DNA of 50,694 nt from Spartobacteria bacterium (GTDB lineage: Bacteria; Verrucomicrobiota; Verrucomicrobiia; Chthoniobacterales; Chthoniobacteraceae). The notes below the pieces were generated by a model. It ran no database searches and was not told the DNA's origin. It worked only from the letters and a program-made list of their open reading frames with translations. Positions 1-9,114 of this stretch are shown piece by piece; position 1 is the stretch's first letter, and each line of letters begins with the position of its first letter. The stretch is taken from assembly GCA_021324825.1 (NCBI GenBank), contig JAJPII010000038.1:1-50694 (forward strand), written 5' to 3'. A program made the translations under genes and the position numbers.

Positions 1-1232
1 AGCATCTCTATTTCCTCCGGGGTTATGCGGGAGGTTATCTCGGGTTCTTCGCGCAGATATTCCTGGAACGTTTTTTCGCCGGCCCAGGTTTTCATCGCGG
101 CGCGCTGCACGGCTTCGTAGGCGTCTTTGCGCTCCATCCCTTTTTCGGTGAGCTTCAACAGAACGGACTGGCTGAAGTAGAGGCCCTTCGTCTTTTCGAG
201 GTTCTTCTGCATGTTGGCCGGATACACCAGCAGGCGCTGGACCAATTTTTTCAACGTGACGAGCATGTAGTCGAGCAAGGTGCAGGAATCGGGAAGGATG
301 ATGCGCTCGACGCTGCTATGGCTGATGTCGCGTTCATGCCAGAGCGGGACGTTCTCCAGCGCGGCGACGGCGTTCCCGCGGAGGACGCGCGCCAGGCCGC
401 TGAGGCGCTCGCCCGTGATGGGGTTGCGCTTGTGGGGCATGGCGGAACTCCCTTTCTGGCCGGGGTGGAAATATTCCTCGACCTCGAGGACTTCGGTGCG
501 TTGCAGGTGGCGCAACTCGGTGGCCCAGCGATCCACGCTGGAGGCGATGAGCGCCAGCACGCCGACGAATTCGGCATGGCGGTCGCGCTGGATGATCTGC
601 GTGGAGAGCGCGGCGGGGTGGAGTTGCAGGCGTTCGCAGACCCTGGCCTCGATCGCCGGGTCGAGATGCGCGTGGGTGCCGACGGCGCCGCTCAGTTTGC
701 CGACGCGGACGCGTTCGCGCGTTTGCATGAGGCGCTGGATGGCGCGCCCGAATTCGTCATGCATGAGCGCCATCTTCAGGCCGAAGGTTATCGGCTCGGC
801 GTGGATGCCGTGGCTGCGCCCGATCATCGGGGTGCGTTTATGCTCGACGGCGCGCGCGGCGACGGCTTCGCGCAGGGCGTGGAGGTCGTCCAGGAGCAGC
901 GCGCACGCTTCGTTCATCTGGAAGGCGAGCGTGGTGTCGAGGATGTCGGAGGAGGTCAGCCCCTGGTGAATCCACCGCGCCTCGGGGCCGACGGACGACG
1001 CGACGTTTTCCAGGAAGGCGATGACGTCGTGGTTCGTCCGCTTTTCGATCTCGGCTATCTCCGGCAGGGAGAAGCGCGCCTTGCGCCGGATGACTTCGGC
1101 GTCGGCGGCGGGGATCAGCCCCGCTTCGGCGAGGGCTTCGCAGACGAGGGTTTCGATTTCGAGCCAGATTTCATATTTGCGCTGCTCCGACCAGAGCTCG
1201 CGCATCGCGGGGAGCGAGTAGCGTTCGATCAC
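1..1232 (-). CDS. purB: adenylosuccinate lyase, 3' end outside window
   Basis: Adenylosuccinate lyase splits adenylosuccinate to AMP and SAICAR to AICAR, both releasing fumarate, in cytosolic purine synthesis. About 410 residues are visible. The fumarase/aspartase superfamily signature SSAMPHKRNP lies at residues 262-271, the conserved GRSHG at 138-142 and TSSDILDT at 93-100. The family is usually about 430 residues, so only a short C-terminal tail is missing past the window edge. I chose the GTG at 1230-1232 because no in-frame ATG or TTG lies upstream near it; its likely ribosome site GGAGG is 14 bases away and sits in a 6-bp inverted repeat (1235-1252). The small gene at 1275-1466 lies just upstream on the same strand. 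Function is secure, the start less so. Confidence 0.95.
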   Translation of the reverse strand, partial: MIERYSLPAMRELWSEQRKYEIWLEIETLVCEALAEAGLIPAADAEVIRRKARFSLPEIAEIEKRTNHDVIAFLENVASSVGPEARWIHQGLTSSDILDTTLAFQMNEACALLLDDLHALREAVAARAVEHKRTPMIGRSHGIHAEPITFGLKMALMHDEFGRAIQRLMQTRERVRVGKLSGAVGTHAHLDPAIEARVCERLQLHPAALSTQIIQRDRHAEFVGVLALIASSVDRWATELRHLQRTEVLEVEEYFHPGQKGSSAMPHKRNPITGERLSGLARVLRGNAVAALENVPLWHERDISHSSVERIILPDSCTLLDYMLVTLKKLVQRLLVYPANMQKNLEKTKGLYFSQSVLLKLTEKGMERKDAYEAVQRAAMKTWAGEKTFQEYLREEPEITSRITPEEIEM

Positions 1233-1274
1233 GCCGGAGGTTAAAGCCTCCGTTACCGCCCCAAAAGCCAAATT

Positions 1275-1466
1275 TTAGCAAATACGCGCCCGGACTTTCT
1301 TCCCGTTGGACTGGAGGCGGACCTGGCCGCTGTCCAGAAGGTCCGCGACCGCCGCGACCGTCTCCCGGCTGTTTTTGCTGAAGCTGCTGACCGCCATGAT
1401 GAGATCGCCCAAGCTGTAGCTGGAACGGTTCGCCTTGCGGTGCTGTTTCTTCATCGGGTTGTTCAT
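1275..1466 (-). CDS. small hypothetical protein (63 aa)
   Basis: The product is a short basic-then-amphipathic protein. Its N-terminus is rich in Lys/Arg (MKKQHRKANR), and a predicted helical segment follows (SLGDLIMAVSSFSKNSRETV), ending in RARIC. I do not recognise a named family. The ATG at 1464-1466 is preceded by GAAGGA about 7 bases upstream, a much better start than the longer in-frame alternative at 1505. It lies 42 bases upstream of purB on the same strand and may share its transcript. No signal peptide or membrane segment is visible. That it is a real gene is supported by the ribosome site and the reading-frame composition; its function is unknown. Confidence 0.6.
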   Translation of the reverse strand: MNNPMKKQHRKANRSSYSLGDLIMAVSSFSKNSRETVAAVADLLDSGQVRLQSNGKKVRARIC

Positions 1467-1635
1467 AAAAAGGTCCTTCTCGTTGGCTACGTTCGTTATA
1501 AGCAAATCATATGCCAGCTTTCCGGCTCCTCCTTCCGCATCGGTGGTAGATGCATGGTAAATTAGACGCCCATCCGTGGAAAAAGTTCATATGAAAGTGA
1601 TTTTTTTGAACAGAAGCGTATCGAAACCCGACGCT

Positions 1636-2295
1636 TCACGGCGGTATGACCTTCCGCTTTGGCGCCACCAAGCCCGCGGAGACGATGAGTTTCATGGCTT
1701 CCTCCATGGTTAATTCGCTTTCGATGACCCGATCGGATTCCACCACGACCACGAGCCCCGTCATCGGGTTCGGAGCGGTGGGGATGACGACGGAGGTCAT
1801 CTCCTTCTGAAGCTTGTTGTCGTAGAACTGGCCGGTGACGAAGCCGATGAGCCTGCACCCCTCGGCGGGGTATTCCAGGTAGACGACCCGCTTGAAGGTC
1901 GTCACGTCGTTAAACGATTTCACCGAGTCGATGACCTGCTTGACGCTGGCGTAAACGGAGGCCACCACCGGGACGCGCAGGAGGAGGCGCTCGAAGGAGT
2001 GGAGGATGCGCTGGCCGATGACGTTGGCGGCCATGAAGCCCAGGCCGAGCAGGAAGAGCAGCGTGACGAAAAAACCGAGGCCCGGCACGTCGCGCAGGCC
2101 GATGCGGGCGAGGAACGGCGCGCTGATGCCGTTGATGAACGTGTAGGCGACGTTCAATACCCATACGGTGACGATGATGGGAATCGCGACGACGATGCCC
2201 GTTATCAGCTTGTTCCGCAGCCACGCGAGGGTGCGCCGCCAGTCCCGCGCCGCTTCGACCACCCGGCGTTTTGCCGCTTCGAGGGATTCGTTCAC
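1636..2295 (-). CDS. DUF502 family membrane protein
   Basis: A 219-residue protein with two hydrophobic spans (about residues 30-55 and 70-95) followed by a soluble domain. The pattern RNKLITGIVVAIPIIVTVWV, then LPVVASVYASVKQV-like and VVIPTAPNPMTG-like segments, matches the DUF502 family, widespread inner-membrane proteins of unknown role. GTG at 2293-2295 is chosen because the longer frame has no convincing start. It is transcribed divergently from the ABC exporter gene, with 82 bases between the two starts. A 7-bp hairpin (1613-1619 with 1631-1637) overlaps the stop codon but lacks a T-tract, so I do not call it a terminator. Confidence 0.85.
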   Translation of the reverse strand: MNESLEAAKRRVVEAARDWRRTLAWLRNKLITGIVVAIPIIVTVWVLNVAYTFINGISAPFLARIGLRDVPGLGFFVTLLFLLGLGFMAANVIGQRILHSFERLLLRVPVVASVYASVKQVIDSVKSFNDVTTFKRVVYLEYPAEGCRLIGFVTGQFYDNKLQKEMTSVVIPTAPNPMTGLVVVVESDRVIESELTMEEAMKLIVSAGLVAPKRKVIPP

Positions 2296-2377
2296 GGTTC
2301 GCCATTTTCCCAAACGCGGCCTTTGCTGGCAAGCGCCTCCTTGCAATCCGGCTTCGTCCGGTATTCCCTTTGAGGCG

Positions 2378-4150
2378 ATGTCCGTTTACAGACGCACCCT
2401 GGTTTATTTCAAACCGTTCATGGGGCAAACGATGGTGGCGACGCTCCTGACGCTCTGTTCCATCGCGCTGAATCTGCTGAAGCCCGTCCCGATCCGGTTC
2501 ATCATCGACGACGTGCTGCTGGCGCCTTCGCGGGGAGAAAAATTCCTCGCGGCGCATCACATCTCCGCCATGTCCCCGGCGACCATCATCCTCGGCCTTT
2601 GCGTTTCGCTGGTCGCCATCCAGCTCCTTTCCGGGGTGGCCGGACTTTTCACGAGCCTCATCTTCGTGAAGGTGGGCCTCCAGGCGCTCCTCAAACTCCG
2701 CACCGAACTTTACGCCTACCTGCAATCGCTCCCCCTGAAATACCATGACGCGCGGCGCAGCAGCGATTCCAGCTTCCGCGTGGCGTACGATTCCCAGGCC
2801 ATCCAGACCATCTATAACAAGGGGTTCAGCAATATTTTCAACTCGGTCATCACCCTGGTCTGCACGTTCCTGGTCATGTGGAGGATGGATTGGGTGCTGA
2901 CGCTTCTCTCGCTCGGAATCCTCCCGCTCATCGTCGCCGCCATCTATTTCTACGCGGATCGCATCCGGTCGCAATCGACCACCATCCAGGAGCGGGAGAG
3001 CGCCGTCCTGGCCGTGGCGCAGGAAGGGCTCAGCTCCATCCGGATGGTGCACGCCTTCGGGCGCGAGGAATTCGAGGTGAGCCAGTTCAGCCGGCACGCG
3101 CGGGAAAGCCTGGAGGCGAACCTGAAGCTCACCATGACCTCCGTCAGCAGCGCGCTGGTCATCGGCACGCTCATGGCCGCGGGCACGGCGCTCATGTACT
3201 ATGCCGGGTCGCTGCACGTCTTGTCCGGGAGGCTCACCCTCGGTTCGCTGCAACAATTCGCGGCCTATCTCCTCATGCTCTATGCGCCGCTGGAATCGCT
3301 GACCTACACCGTCTGGGCGCTCGAAGGCGCGGCGGCGGGCGCGCAACGCTGTTTCGAGGTTCTCGACAAGGAGGACGAAGTAAAAAACGCCCCGAACGCC
3401 AAGAACCTCGGCCCCGCGAAAGGCGCCGTCACCTTTGAGAACGTCGCTTTCGGCTACGACCCCAAGCGCCTCATTCTCCAGGACGTTTCGCTCGCCGTCC
3501 AGCCGGGCGAGACGGTCGCCTTCGTCGGAGGCACCGGCGCGGGCAAGACGACGCTCCTGAGCCTCATCCCGCGGTTTTACGACCCGACCGCCGGGCGGCT
3601 TCTCCTCGACGGCGAGGATTTGCGCGCCATTACAAAGAAATCGCTGCGCAACCAGATCAGCATCGTTCTCCAGGACACCGTTCTCTTTTCGACCACCATC
3701 CGCGAGAACATCGCCTACGGCCGCCCCGACGCCACGGAGGAGGAAATAATCGAAGCGGCCAAACGGGCCGAAGCGCACAACTTCATCCAGGCGATGCCGG
3801 ATCAGTACCGGAGCCAGGTCGGAGAACGGGGCAGCCATCTCAGCGTCGGCCAGCGCCAGCGCATCGGCATAGCGCGCGCGTTCTTGAAGAACGCCCCCAT
3901 CCTGCTCCTGGATGAGCCGACTTCCGCGCTCGACCCCGCCACCGAACATGCCATCATGGACACAATGAAGGACTTGATGAAGGGGCGCACGACCCTCATT
4001 ATCACCCACCGCATCGCCACGGTGCATGGCATCGGGAAGATCGTCGTCCTGCAAAACGGGCGCATCGCCGAGACGGGAAGCGGCGCCGAACTCCTCGCCA
4101 GGGGAGGCGTGTATGCGACCCTGTATCGAGCAGCCAACATCACATCATGA
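2378..4150 (+). CDS. ABC exporter, fused membrane and ATPase domains (MsbA-like)
   Basis: A 590-residue half-transporter: six membrane spans in roughly residues 20-310 and a nucleotide-binding domain from about 345. Walker A is GGTGAGKT (384-391), the signature motif reads LSVGQ (488-492) instead of LSGGQ, and Walker B with the catalytic Glu is ILLLDE (508-513). An H-loop histidine follows in IITHR. Such type I exporters dimerise and move lipids, peptides or drugs outward using ATP. The ATG at 2378 has GAGG just upstream; longer in-frame starts run into the divergent gene. It heads an operon with an acyltransferase and a glycosyltransferase-like gene, each overlapping by 4 bases, so a lipid- or glycan-related substrate is likely but unproven. 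Confidence 0.9.
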   Translation: MSVYRRTLVYFKPFMGQTMVATLLTLCSIALNLLKPVPIRFIIDDVLLAPSRGEKFLAAHHISAMSPATIILGLCVSLVAIQLLSGVAGLFTSLIFVKVGLQALLKLRTELYAYLQSLPLKYHDARRSSDSSFRVAYDSQAIQTIYNKGFSNIFNSVITLVCTFLVMWRMDWVLTLLSLGILPLIVAAIYFYADRIRSQSTTIQERESAVLAVAQEGLSSIRMVHAFGREEFEVSQFSRHARESLEANLKLTMTSVSSALVIGTLMAAGTALMYYAGSLHVLSGRLTLGSLQQFAAYLLMLYAPLESLTYTVWALEGAAAGAQRCFEVLDKEDEVKNAPNAKNLGPAKGAVTFENVAFGYDPKRLILQDVSLAVQPGETVAFVGGTGAGKTTLLSLIPRFYDPTAGRLLLDGEDLRAITKKSLRNQISIVLQDTVLFSTTIRENIAYGRPDATEEEIIEAAKRAEAHNFIQAMPDQYRSQVGERGSHLSVGQRQRIGIARAFLKNAPILLLDEPTSALDPATEHAIMDTMKDLMKGRTTLIITHRIATVHGIGKIVVLQNGRIAETGSGAELLARGGVYATLYRAANITS

Positions 4151-4731
4151 GCAACGTAAACGCCGAGCGCAGAGTCGAGGGCGACTGGTGGGGCAAGCCG
4201 ATCCCGCCGAACGTCGTCTGGAAAGAGGGCCTCTATATAGAGACCGCCCAGATATTCCGCATGATGCGGAGCAAGGTGGAACCCGCCGTGGAATTCGGGT
4301 TGCACGTCTCGTGTTACGCGGGCTGCTCGTTCGCGCTTGGCGAGAAGGGGTCGTGCTCGATCGGCGACTACACGCTCCTGAACGGCGCGCTGGTCATGGC
4401 GGATGAACGCATCGAGATCGGCTCCTATTGCCTCATCTCCTGGAACGTCGGCATCGCGGATTCCGACTTCCATCCCATCGCTCCCGCGCAACGCCGAATC
4501 GACGCCCTGGCCCTGGCGCCCTACTTCAAGGACAAGCCTCCCCGGCCAAAACTGGAGACGCGCCCCGTCCGCATAGCGGATAATGTCTGGATCGGCATGA
4601 ACGCCATCATCCTGAAAGGCGTCTCCATCGGCGAGAATTCCGTGGTGGCCGCCGGTTCGGTCGTTACCAAAAGCATCCCGCCCAACACCGTCGTCGCGGG
4701 CAACCCGGCCGTCACCGTTAAACAACTGTGA
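4147..4731 (+). CDS. left-handed beta-helix acyltransferase (hexapeptide repeat)
   Basis: The 194-residue protein carries hexapeptide-repeat turns, such as [29 protein letters not shown] rungs and [25 protein letters not shown]. This is the trimeric acetyltransferase fold of the WbbJ/maltose O-acetyltransferase type. It probably transfers an acetyl group from acetyl-CoA to a sugar. The histidine in ADSDFHPI is well placed to be the catalytic base. The ATG overlaps the ABC exporter stop (ATGA), and the following gene begins on GTGA, so all three are translationally coupled. The position between an exporter and a glycosyltransferase-like gene supports glycan decoration. The acceptor cannot be read from sequence. 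Confidence 0.87.
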   Translation: MSNVNAERRVEGDWWGKPIPPNVVWKEGLYIETAQIFRMMRSKVEPAVEFGLHVSCYAGCSFALGEKGSCSIGDYTLLNGALVMADERIEIGSYCLISWNVGIADSDFHPIAPAQRRIDALALAPYFKDKPPRPKLETRPVRIADNVWIGMNAIILKGVSIGENSVVAAGSVVTKSIPPNTVVAGNPAVTVKQL

Positions 4732-5903
4732 CGAAGAAGAAGATCGTCGTCATGGGGTTCATGGGCGGGTGTCCCATCGCGGGAGTCATCTGGCAGCACA
4801 TCCACTACATCGTCGGCCTGCAAAGGCTCGGGCACGATGTCCATTACATAGAAGACTCCGCGCGCTACGCCTACAACCCCATCACCTTCGATCTCAACGA
4901 GGATTACAGCTACGCCGTAAAGATCCTGGCGAAGCTCGCCGCACAGTTCGGCTTCGAGGGGAGATGGGCGTATTGCGCCCGCTACCTGCCCGGCCACGAT
5001 TGCACGGGGATGGAGAAGAAGCGCATCGTGGAACTCTACAAGGAGGCCGACGCGATCCTGAACGTCTGCGGCACGCAGGAGTTCAACGACGACCTGTTGC
5101 AAAGCGGCAACATCCTCTACGTCGAGAGCGATCCCGGCGTCGAGCAGATCAAGGTGGACAAAGGGGAGCGGACCACCATCGACTATCTGAAAAAGCATCG
5201 CGCGCTTTTCACATTCGGCGAGAGCGTGGGAACGGAGGCGTTTCCCGTGCCGATGCACGGCTTCCGATGGCTGCCGACCCGCCAGCCCGTGGTCACCGAT
5301 TTCTGGAAAACCTCCGCGCCTCCGGAACCGGGCGCCGTCTTTTCCAGCATCGCGAATTGGTCCACGAGCGGCCTCAAGGACATCGAGTGGCGCGGCGAGA
5401 AATATCTCTGGAGCAAATCGCTGGAGTTCCTCCGGTTCATCGAAGCGCCCAAAGCGGCGGGCGAGGAATTTGAACTGGCGAGCACGCTGCCGGACGCCGC
5501 GACCCGCGAGAATTTCCTCGCGAACAAGTGGCGCTTCGTCAGCCCCGTCGAGATGAGCGTCGACTACAATCTATACACCGACTACATCCGGCGATCGAAG
5601 GGCGAATTCACCGTCGCCAAAGACCAGTACGTCCGCCTGAAGACCGGCTGGTTCAGCGACCGCTCCGCCTGCTACCTGGCGGCGGGCCGGCCCGTCATCA
5701 CGCAGCAGACGGGCTTCACCCATTACTACGGCGGCGGGGGAAAAGGCCTGTTCGCGTTCGAAAATGTCGAGGAGATCGCGGAAGCCGCGCGCGCCATCCG
5801 CGCCGATTACGCCGCGCACAGCCGCGCGGCCTTCGACCTGGCGCGGGAACATTTCGAGGCGGAGAAAGTCCTCGCCTCGCTCCTGGAACGCGCGGACGTA
5901 TGA
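4728..5903 (+). CDS. glycosyltransferase-like protein (GT-B type)
   Basis: A 391-residue cytosolic protein starting with a Rossmann-like strand ([11 protein letters not shown]) and ending in a glycosyltransferase-4-like C-terminal half. In that half [15 protein letters not shown] precedes a segment rich in helix-forming Ala/Glu ([15 protein letters not shown]), the usual layout of the sugar-nucleotide binding domain. No strict family signature is visible, so donor and acceptor are unknown. It starts on a GTG overlapping the acyltransferase stop (GTGA) and ends in an ATGA overlap with proS. The context with exporter and acyltransferase suggests assembly of a glycoconjugate. It could instead be a non-catalytic relative. 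Confidence 0.7.
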   Translation: MTKKKIVVMGFMGGCPIAGVIWQHIHYIVGLQRLGHDVHYIEDSARYAYNPITFDLNEDYSYAVKILAKLAAQFGFEGRWAYCARYLPGHDCTGMEKKRIVELYKEADAILNVCGTQEFNDDLLQSGNILYVESDPGVEQIKVDKGERTTIDYLKKHRALFTFGESVGTEAFPVPMHGFRWLPTRQPVVTDFWKTSAPPEPGAVFSSIANWSTSGLKDIEWRGEKYLWSKSLEFLRFIEAPKAAGEEFELASTLPDAATRENFLANKWRFVSPVEMSVDYNLYTDYIRRSKGEFTVAKDQYVRLKTGWFSDRSACYLAAGRPVITQQTGFTHYYGGGGKGLFAFENVEEIAEAARAIRADYAAHSRAAFDLAREHFEAEKVLASLLERADV

Positions 5904-7405
5904 AAAGCGCCGTCTCCCCACGCCGCGAGGAGGATTTCCCCGAGTGGTACCAGCAAGTGGTGAAAGTGGCCGACCTCGCCGAGAACTCGGACGTGCGCGG
6001 CTGCATGGTCATCAAGCCGTGGGGCTACGGCTTATGGGAATGCATCCAGCGCCAGCTCGATTTCCTGTTTAAGGAAACGGGCCACAAGAACGCCTATTTC
6101 CCGCTCTTCATCCCGCTCAGCTACATGGAGAAAGAGGCCGGGCACGTCGAAGGTTTCGCCAAGGAATGCGCCGTCGTCACCCATCACCGCCTCGAAGCCG
6201 GCGACGACGGCAAGCTGCACCCCGCGGGCGAATTGAGCGAACCGCTCGTGGTGCGCCCCACCTCGGAGACGATCATCGGCGCCACGTATGCGAAGTGGGT
6301 GCAGTCGTATCGCGACCTTCCCATCCTGATCAACCAATGGGCCAATGTCGTCCGCTGGGAGATGCGCCCCCGCCTCTTCCTGCGAACCACCGAATTCCTC
6401 TGGCAGGAGGGGCATACCGCCCACGAGACCGAACAGGAAGCCCTGGAAGAAACCGAGCGGATGATCCGCGTCTACGAGGCCTTCGCCCGCGACCACCTGG
6501 CCCTGCCGGTGATCGCCGGGGAAAAATCCGAGAGCGAACGGTTTCCCGGCGCGGTGAAGACGTTCACGATAGAAGCGATGGTGCAGGATCGGAAAGCGAT
6601 CCAGGCGGGCACCTCCCATTTCCTGGGACAGAACTTTTCGCGGGCTTCGGGCATACGCTTTCTCTCGCGGCAAGGGGCGCAGGAACTCGCGTGGACGACA
6701 AGTTGGGGAGTCAGCACCCGGCTCATCGGCACGGTCATCATGACCCACGCCGACGATGACGGCATGATCATCCCCCCGCGCATCGCCCCCGCGCACGTCG
6801 TCATCCTGCCGATCTGCCCCAAGCCCGAGACCCGCGACGCCGTCCTGGCCGCCGCGGAAGCGCTTCGCAAACGGCTCGCGGCTCTCGCTTTCCACGGCGC
6901 GCCGCTGGGAGTCGAGGTGGATCGCCGCGACATCGGCGGCGGGGTGAAGAATTGGGATTGGATAAAGAAGGGCGCGCCCGTCCGAATCGAACTGGGTCCG
7001 CGCGACCTGGAGAACGGCACGCTCGCCGTAAGCCGCCGCGACCGCGCGGGGAAGGAGTTCCTGCAAACGGACGCCTTTGTCGAGCAGGCGCCCGCCATCC
7101 TGCAATCGATCCAGGACGCGCTTTACGCAAAGGCGCTGGCGTGGCGCGACGAGCACACGCGCGTCATCGATTCCAGGGAGGACTTCCGCGCCTTCTTCAC
7201 GCCCGGAAATCCCGCGAAACCGGAGATACACGGCGGCTTCGCCAAAACGCACTGGTGCGGCGCGCGCGCCTGCGAAGAGCGAATAAAGAACGACCTGAAG
7301 GTAACGATCCGCTGCATCCCCTTCGACGCCGTCCAGGAGGCGGGCCGCTGCGTCGAATGCGGCGAGCCGAGCGGCCGCCGCGTCATCTTCGCGAAATCCT
7401 ACTAA
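5900..7405 (+). CDS. proS: prolyl-tRNA synthetase, archaeal/eukaryotic type
   Basis: This enzyme charges tRNA-Pro with proline in the cytosol. The 501-residue product is the short archaeal/eukaryotic form without the bacterial editing insertion. It has class II motif 2 (RWEMRPRLFLRTTEFLWQEG), an anticodon-binding domain from about residue 290, and a C-terminal zinc-binding domain with cysteines in CGARACEE and CVECG, ending in the typical terminal Tyr. The ATG at 5900-5902 overlaps the preceding stop by 4 bases; the longer open frame upstream is only the shadow of that gene. This form is known in a minority of bacteria. No second proS is visible in the window. Confidence 0.95.
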   Translation: MKSAVSPRREEDFPEWYQQVVKVADLAENSDVRGCMVIKPWGYGLWECIQRQLDFLFKETGHKNAYFPLFIPLSYMEKEAGHVEGFAKECAVVTHHRLEAGDDGKLHPAGELSEPLVVRPTSETIIGATYAKWVQSYRDLPILINQWANVVRWEMRPRLFLRTTEFLWQEGHTAHETEQEALEETERMIRVYEAFARDHLALPVIAGEKSESERFPGAVKTFTIEAMVQDRKAIQAGTSHFLGQNFSRASGIRFLSRQGAQELAWTTSWGVSTRLIGTVIMTHADDDGMIIPPRIAPAHVVILPICPKPETRDAVLAAAEALRKRLAALAFHGAPLGVEVDRRDIGGGVKNWDWIKKGAPVRIELGPRDLENGTLAVSRRDRAGKEFLQTDAFVEQAPAILQSIQDALYAKALAWRDEHTRVIDSREDFRAFFTPGNPAKPEIHGGFAKTHWCGARACEERIKNDLKVTIRCIPFDAVQEAGRCVECGEPSGRRVIFAKSY

Positions 7406-7410
7406 ACTGG

Positions 7411-7584
7411 GAGCGCGTCATGCACTGAGCGGCGTCGGTGTCGTTGTAGGGTTGTAGAGGCGGCTGTGCCAGCCGCCTGGAGCGGGGGAAGCAACGCCCA
7501 AAGCGCCATGCGCTTCCGGGTTTTTAGGCGGCTGGCACAGCCGCCTCTACAACCCGAGAGCGGGCAAATGTGCATGACACGCTC
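7411..7584. repeat. palindromic repeat with terminal inverted repeats, copy A
   Basis: The ends are inverted copies of about 15 bases: GAGCGCGTCATGCAC at 7411-7425 and GTGCATGACACGCTC at 7570-7584. Inside, a 27-bp segment at 7451-7477 is perfectly inverted at 7527-7553, and each arm is itself a hairpin (GGCGGCTG, loop TGC, CAGCCGCC). No transposase is encoded. It lies between proS and a minus-strand small gene whose TAG stop is at its right tip. Two relatives are at 43949-44105 and 49441-49497. It looks like a non-autonomous, MITE- or REP-like element; the family name is unknown to me. Confidence 0.85.
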
Positions 7585-7796
7585 TAATCCGGCTTTGGCG
7601 CGGAAGGCTTGCCGCGCCTTTTCCTCGGCCCGCCCGCAATCTCTCCGCGAAAGATCGCTTCGATCTCGCGATCAAGCGCCAGCATTTCGTTAAGAAGAGC
7701 CTCCTTGCTCCGGAGGAGTTCCAGGAGTTGAAGAAGATGCCCGCCGGATGGGGCTGGGCCAGCCTCGTTTTTCCAAATTCGAGAATTATTTCTCAT
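7584..7796 (-). CDS. small coiled-coil hypothetical protein (70 aa)
   Basis: The product has a leucine-rich helical centre (HLLQLLELLRSKEALLNEML) likely to form a coiled coil, and a basic tail (RKRRGKPSAPKP). No known family is recognised. The start lies in an AT-rich patch (7785-7860) unlike the rest of the window, and no strong ribosome site is visible. The TAG stop is formed by the outer end of repeat copy A, so the original C-terminus may have been altered by the insertion. It may be a truncated remnant; coding status is plausible but not certain. Confidence 0.4.
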   Translation of the reverse strand: MRNNSRIWKNEAGPAPSGGHLLQLLELLRSKEALLNEMLALDREIEAIFRGEIAGGPRKRRGKPSAPKPD

Positions 7797-8121
7797 TTAT
7801 GATCTATATTTTTAATGTTAGCTGATATTTTCCATATTTTATTTAACTCTGTCCAAGTTAGCGCCGATACGCATTTCCGCGCTCGGCCCAAGACGCCGTT
7901 ACGACCTCTAATCTAGAGCGTAACTCATTCTCGATGAGCCGCTTCTGACGATCCAGAAGTTTCGGACCGGCTCTTCCGTTCCGCGTGCGCCGTCCCGCTC
8001 TCACCCCGGGAATTTTCCGGCGAAAGCGTTCCTGAACGCTCCGTGACCGGGCAAAACCCGCGTCCTTCCCGCCGCCATGGCACGGCCATAGCTTATAGAA
8101 ATTATAGAAAGAACAATTCTT
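7797..8121. other. gene-free stretch
   Basis: About 325 bases without a convincing gene. The left part (7797-7860) is distinctly AT-rich for this genome and may contain the promoter of the minus-strand small gene. The right part ends in an AT-rich run (TTATAGAAATTATAGAAAG, about 8093-8111), a plausible promoter region for the secreted protein at 8122. A short open frame on the minus strand (8001-8213) overlaps that gene and is not supported. Confidence 0.4.
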
Positions 8122-8685
8122 ATGAAAAAGACTATAATTTCAATCCTCGCTTCCCTCCTCACCATCGCCTCCTCCCTCGCTTCGGTCGATCTCGGAGCGC
8201 CCGCCGCCTCCACTCCTTACGACCCTTACATGGCGCCGGTCAAGCATGTCCTGACGGGCCTCAACGGCAAGGAGAACTCGCTCGACCACGTCCGCCAGTT
8301 GATGCGGATCGGCAGGGGCTTCCGCTACTCCTTTACCAGCCCTTACGTCGCCGCCACGCCGGAGACGACCGCCGCGACCCGCTCGGGCGACTGCAAGGCC
8401 AAGGCCCTCTGGCTGGCCGCCCAGATGAATGACAGCTCTATCCGGTTCATCATCGGCAAGGCGCGCGCCGAGTCCAAAGTGAGCCACGCCTGGCTGCAAT
8501 GGACGCAGGACGCCGCGCACACCTGGATCCTGGATTGCACGAACTTCAGCGAGCCGATCCTGGCCGAGCGCGCGGACTCCAGCCGCGAATACATCCCCAA
8601 CTACGCTTTCACCAAGAGAGGTTCCTACCGCTACGGAGCGCTGTATGCCTCCACGCACCGCAACCCCGCGGTGGCGAGCCGGTAA
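8122..8685 (+). CDS. secreted transglutaminase-like cysteine protein
   Basis: A 187-residue protein with a signal peptide (Lys-Lys, then a hydrophobic core to about residue 20). The mature part contains a Cys-His-Asp arrangement typical of the transglutaminase-like/papain-like superfamily: C91 in GDCKAKALWLAA, H122 in VSHAWLQW and D138 in TWILDC. This fold hydrolyses or transfers amide bonds. The small size and single domain resemble periplasmic bacterial transglutaminase-like proteins rather than true protein cross-linkers. Substrate is unknown. It stands alone on the plus strand and converges on dgkA, with only 10 bases between the stops. Confidence 0.7.
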   Translation: MKKTIISILASLLTIASSLASVDLGAPAASTPYDPYMAPVKHVLTGLNGKENSLDHVRQLMRIGRGFRYSFTSPYVAATPETTAATRSGDCKAKALWLAAQMNDSSIRFIIGKARAESKVSHAWLQWTQDAAHTWILDCTNFSEPILAERADSSREYIPNYAFTKRGSYRYGALYASTHRNPAVASR

Positions 8686-8695
8686 TTTCCCCGAC

Positions 8696-9085
8696 CTAAA
8701 AAAACCGCCACAGCCTCGGCCCGAACACAACGGCGCCGACGGCTGTGGCGGTTAAGGCTGAAAGGAGGACGGCGCCTGCGGCAACGTCCTTGGCCTTCCC
8801 GGCGAGGGGATGAATCCCGGGCGAGGCCAGATCGACCAGGAATTCCAGCGCCGTGTTCAGCGCCTCGGAGACCAGGACGAGAGCGATCGACAGGAGGACG
8901 GCGCACCATTCCCAGCGCGCCAGGCCCCACAGAAACCCCAGCAGAACCGCCAGCGCGGCGGCCGCGACGTGGATCCGGGCGTTCCATTGGGTGGCGAGGA
9001 GCGTCCCCAAACCGCGGAAGGCGTGCCGAAAACCGCGCAGCCACGCCCTCCAGGAAGGCTCCTTGCGGAAATGGTGAACGGTCAA
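8696..9085 (-). CDS. dgkA: diacylglycerol/undecaprenol kinase
   Basis: A 129-residue integral membrane lipid kinase with three hydrophobic helices. The family's conserved block is present: SEALNTALE (catalytic and metal-binding Glu residues) followed by GKAKDVAAGAV. It phosphorylates diacylglycerol or undecaprenol with ATP at the inner membrane. The start is a TTG at 9083-9085 with GAGGG four bases upstream; no ATG fits. The final 19 or so codons form a terminator hairpin, and the stop TAG lies at the end of its T-run (see 8698-8753). The lipoprotein gene at 9115-9294 lies upstream on the same strand. Confidence 0.92.
   Translation of the reverse strand: MTVHHFRKEPSWRAWLRGFRHAFRGLGTLLATQWNARIHVAAAALAVLLGFLWGLARWEWCAVLLSIALVLVSEALNTALEFLVDLASPGIHPLAGKAKDVAAGAVLLSALTATAVGAVVFGPRLWRFF
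8698..8753 (-). terminator. intrinsic terminator inside the dgkA coding sequence
   Basis: Read on the minus strand, AACCGCCACAGCC (8753-8741) pairs perfectly with GGCTGTGGCGGTT (8715-8703). Inner pairing TCGGC/GCCGA extends the stem past a bulged G. The stem is followed at once by seven Ts (8704-8698), the last of which belongs to the dgkA stop codon TAG. On the plus strand no T-run follows, so it works for dgkA only. Confidence 0.85.
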
Positions 9086-9114
9086 GCCCTCTAAAAAACG
9101 GCAGGCCGGGCGGC

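Noticed and set aside
1613..1637. Terminator after the DUF502 gene
   Set aside because: A 7-bp hairpin exists but no T-run follows it on the minus strand.
1910..4054. 714-codon open frame on the minus strand
   Set aside because: Charged, low-complexity product opposite the ABC exporter, whose motifs are clear; a high-GC shadow frame.
7411..7584. Possible CRISPR repeat
   Set aside because: The repeated units are inverted, not direct, with no regular spacers; no cas genes are present.
7466..7693. Plus-strand frame across repeat copy A
   Set aside because: Built largely of the palindromic repeat; no ribosome site or domain.
8001..8213. Minus-strand 70-codon frame
   Set aside because: Overlaps the signal peptide of the secreted protein at 8122 and has no ribosome site.
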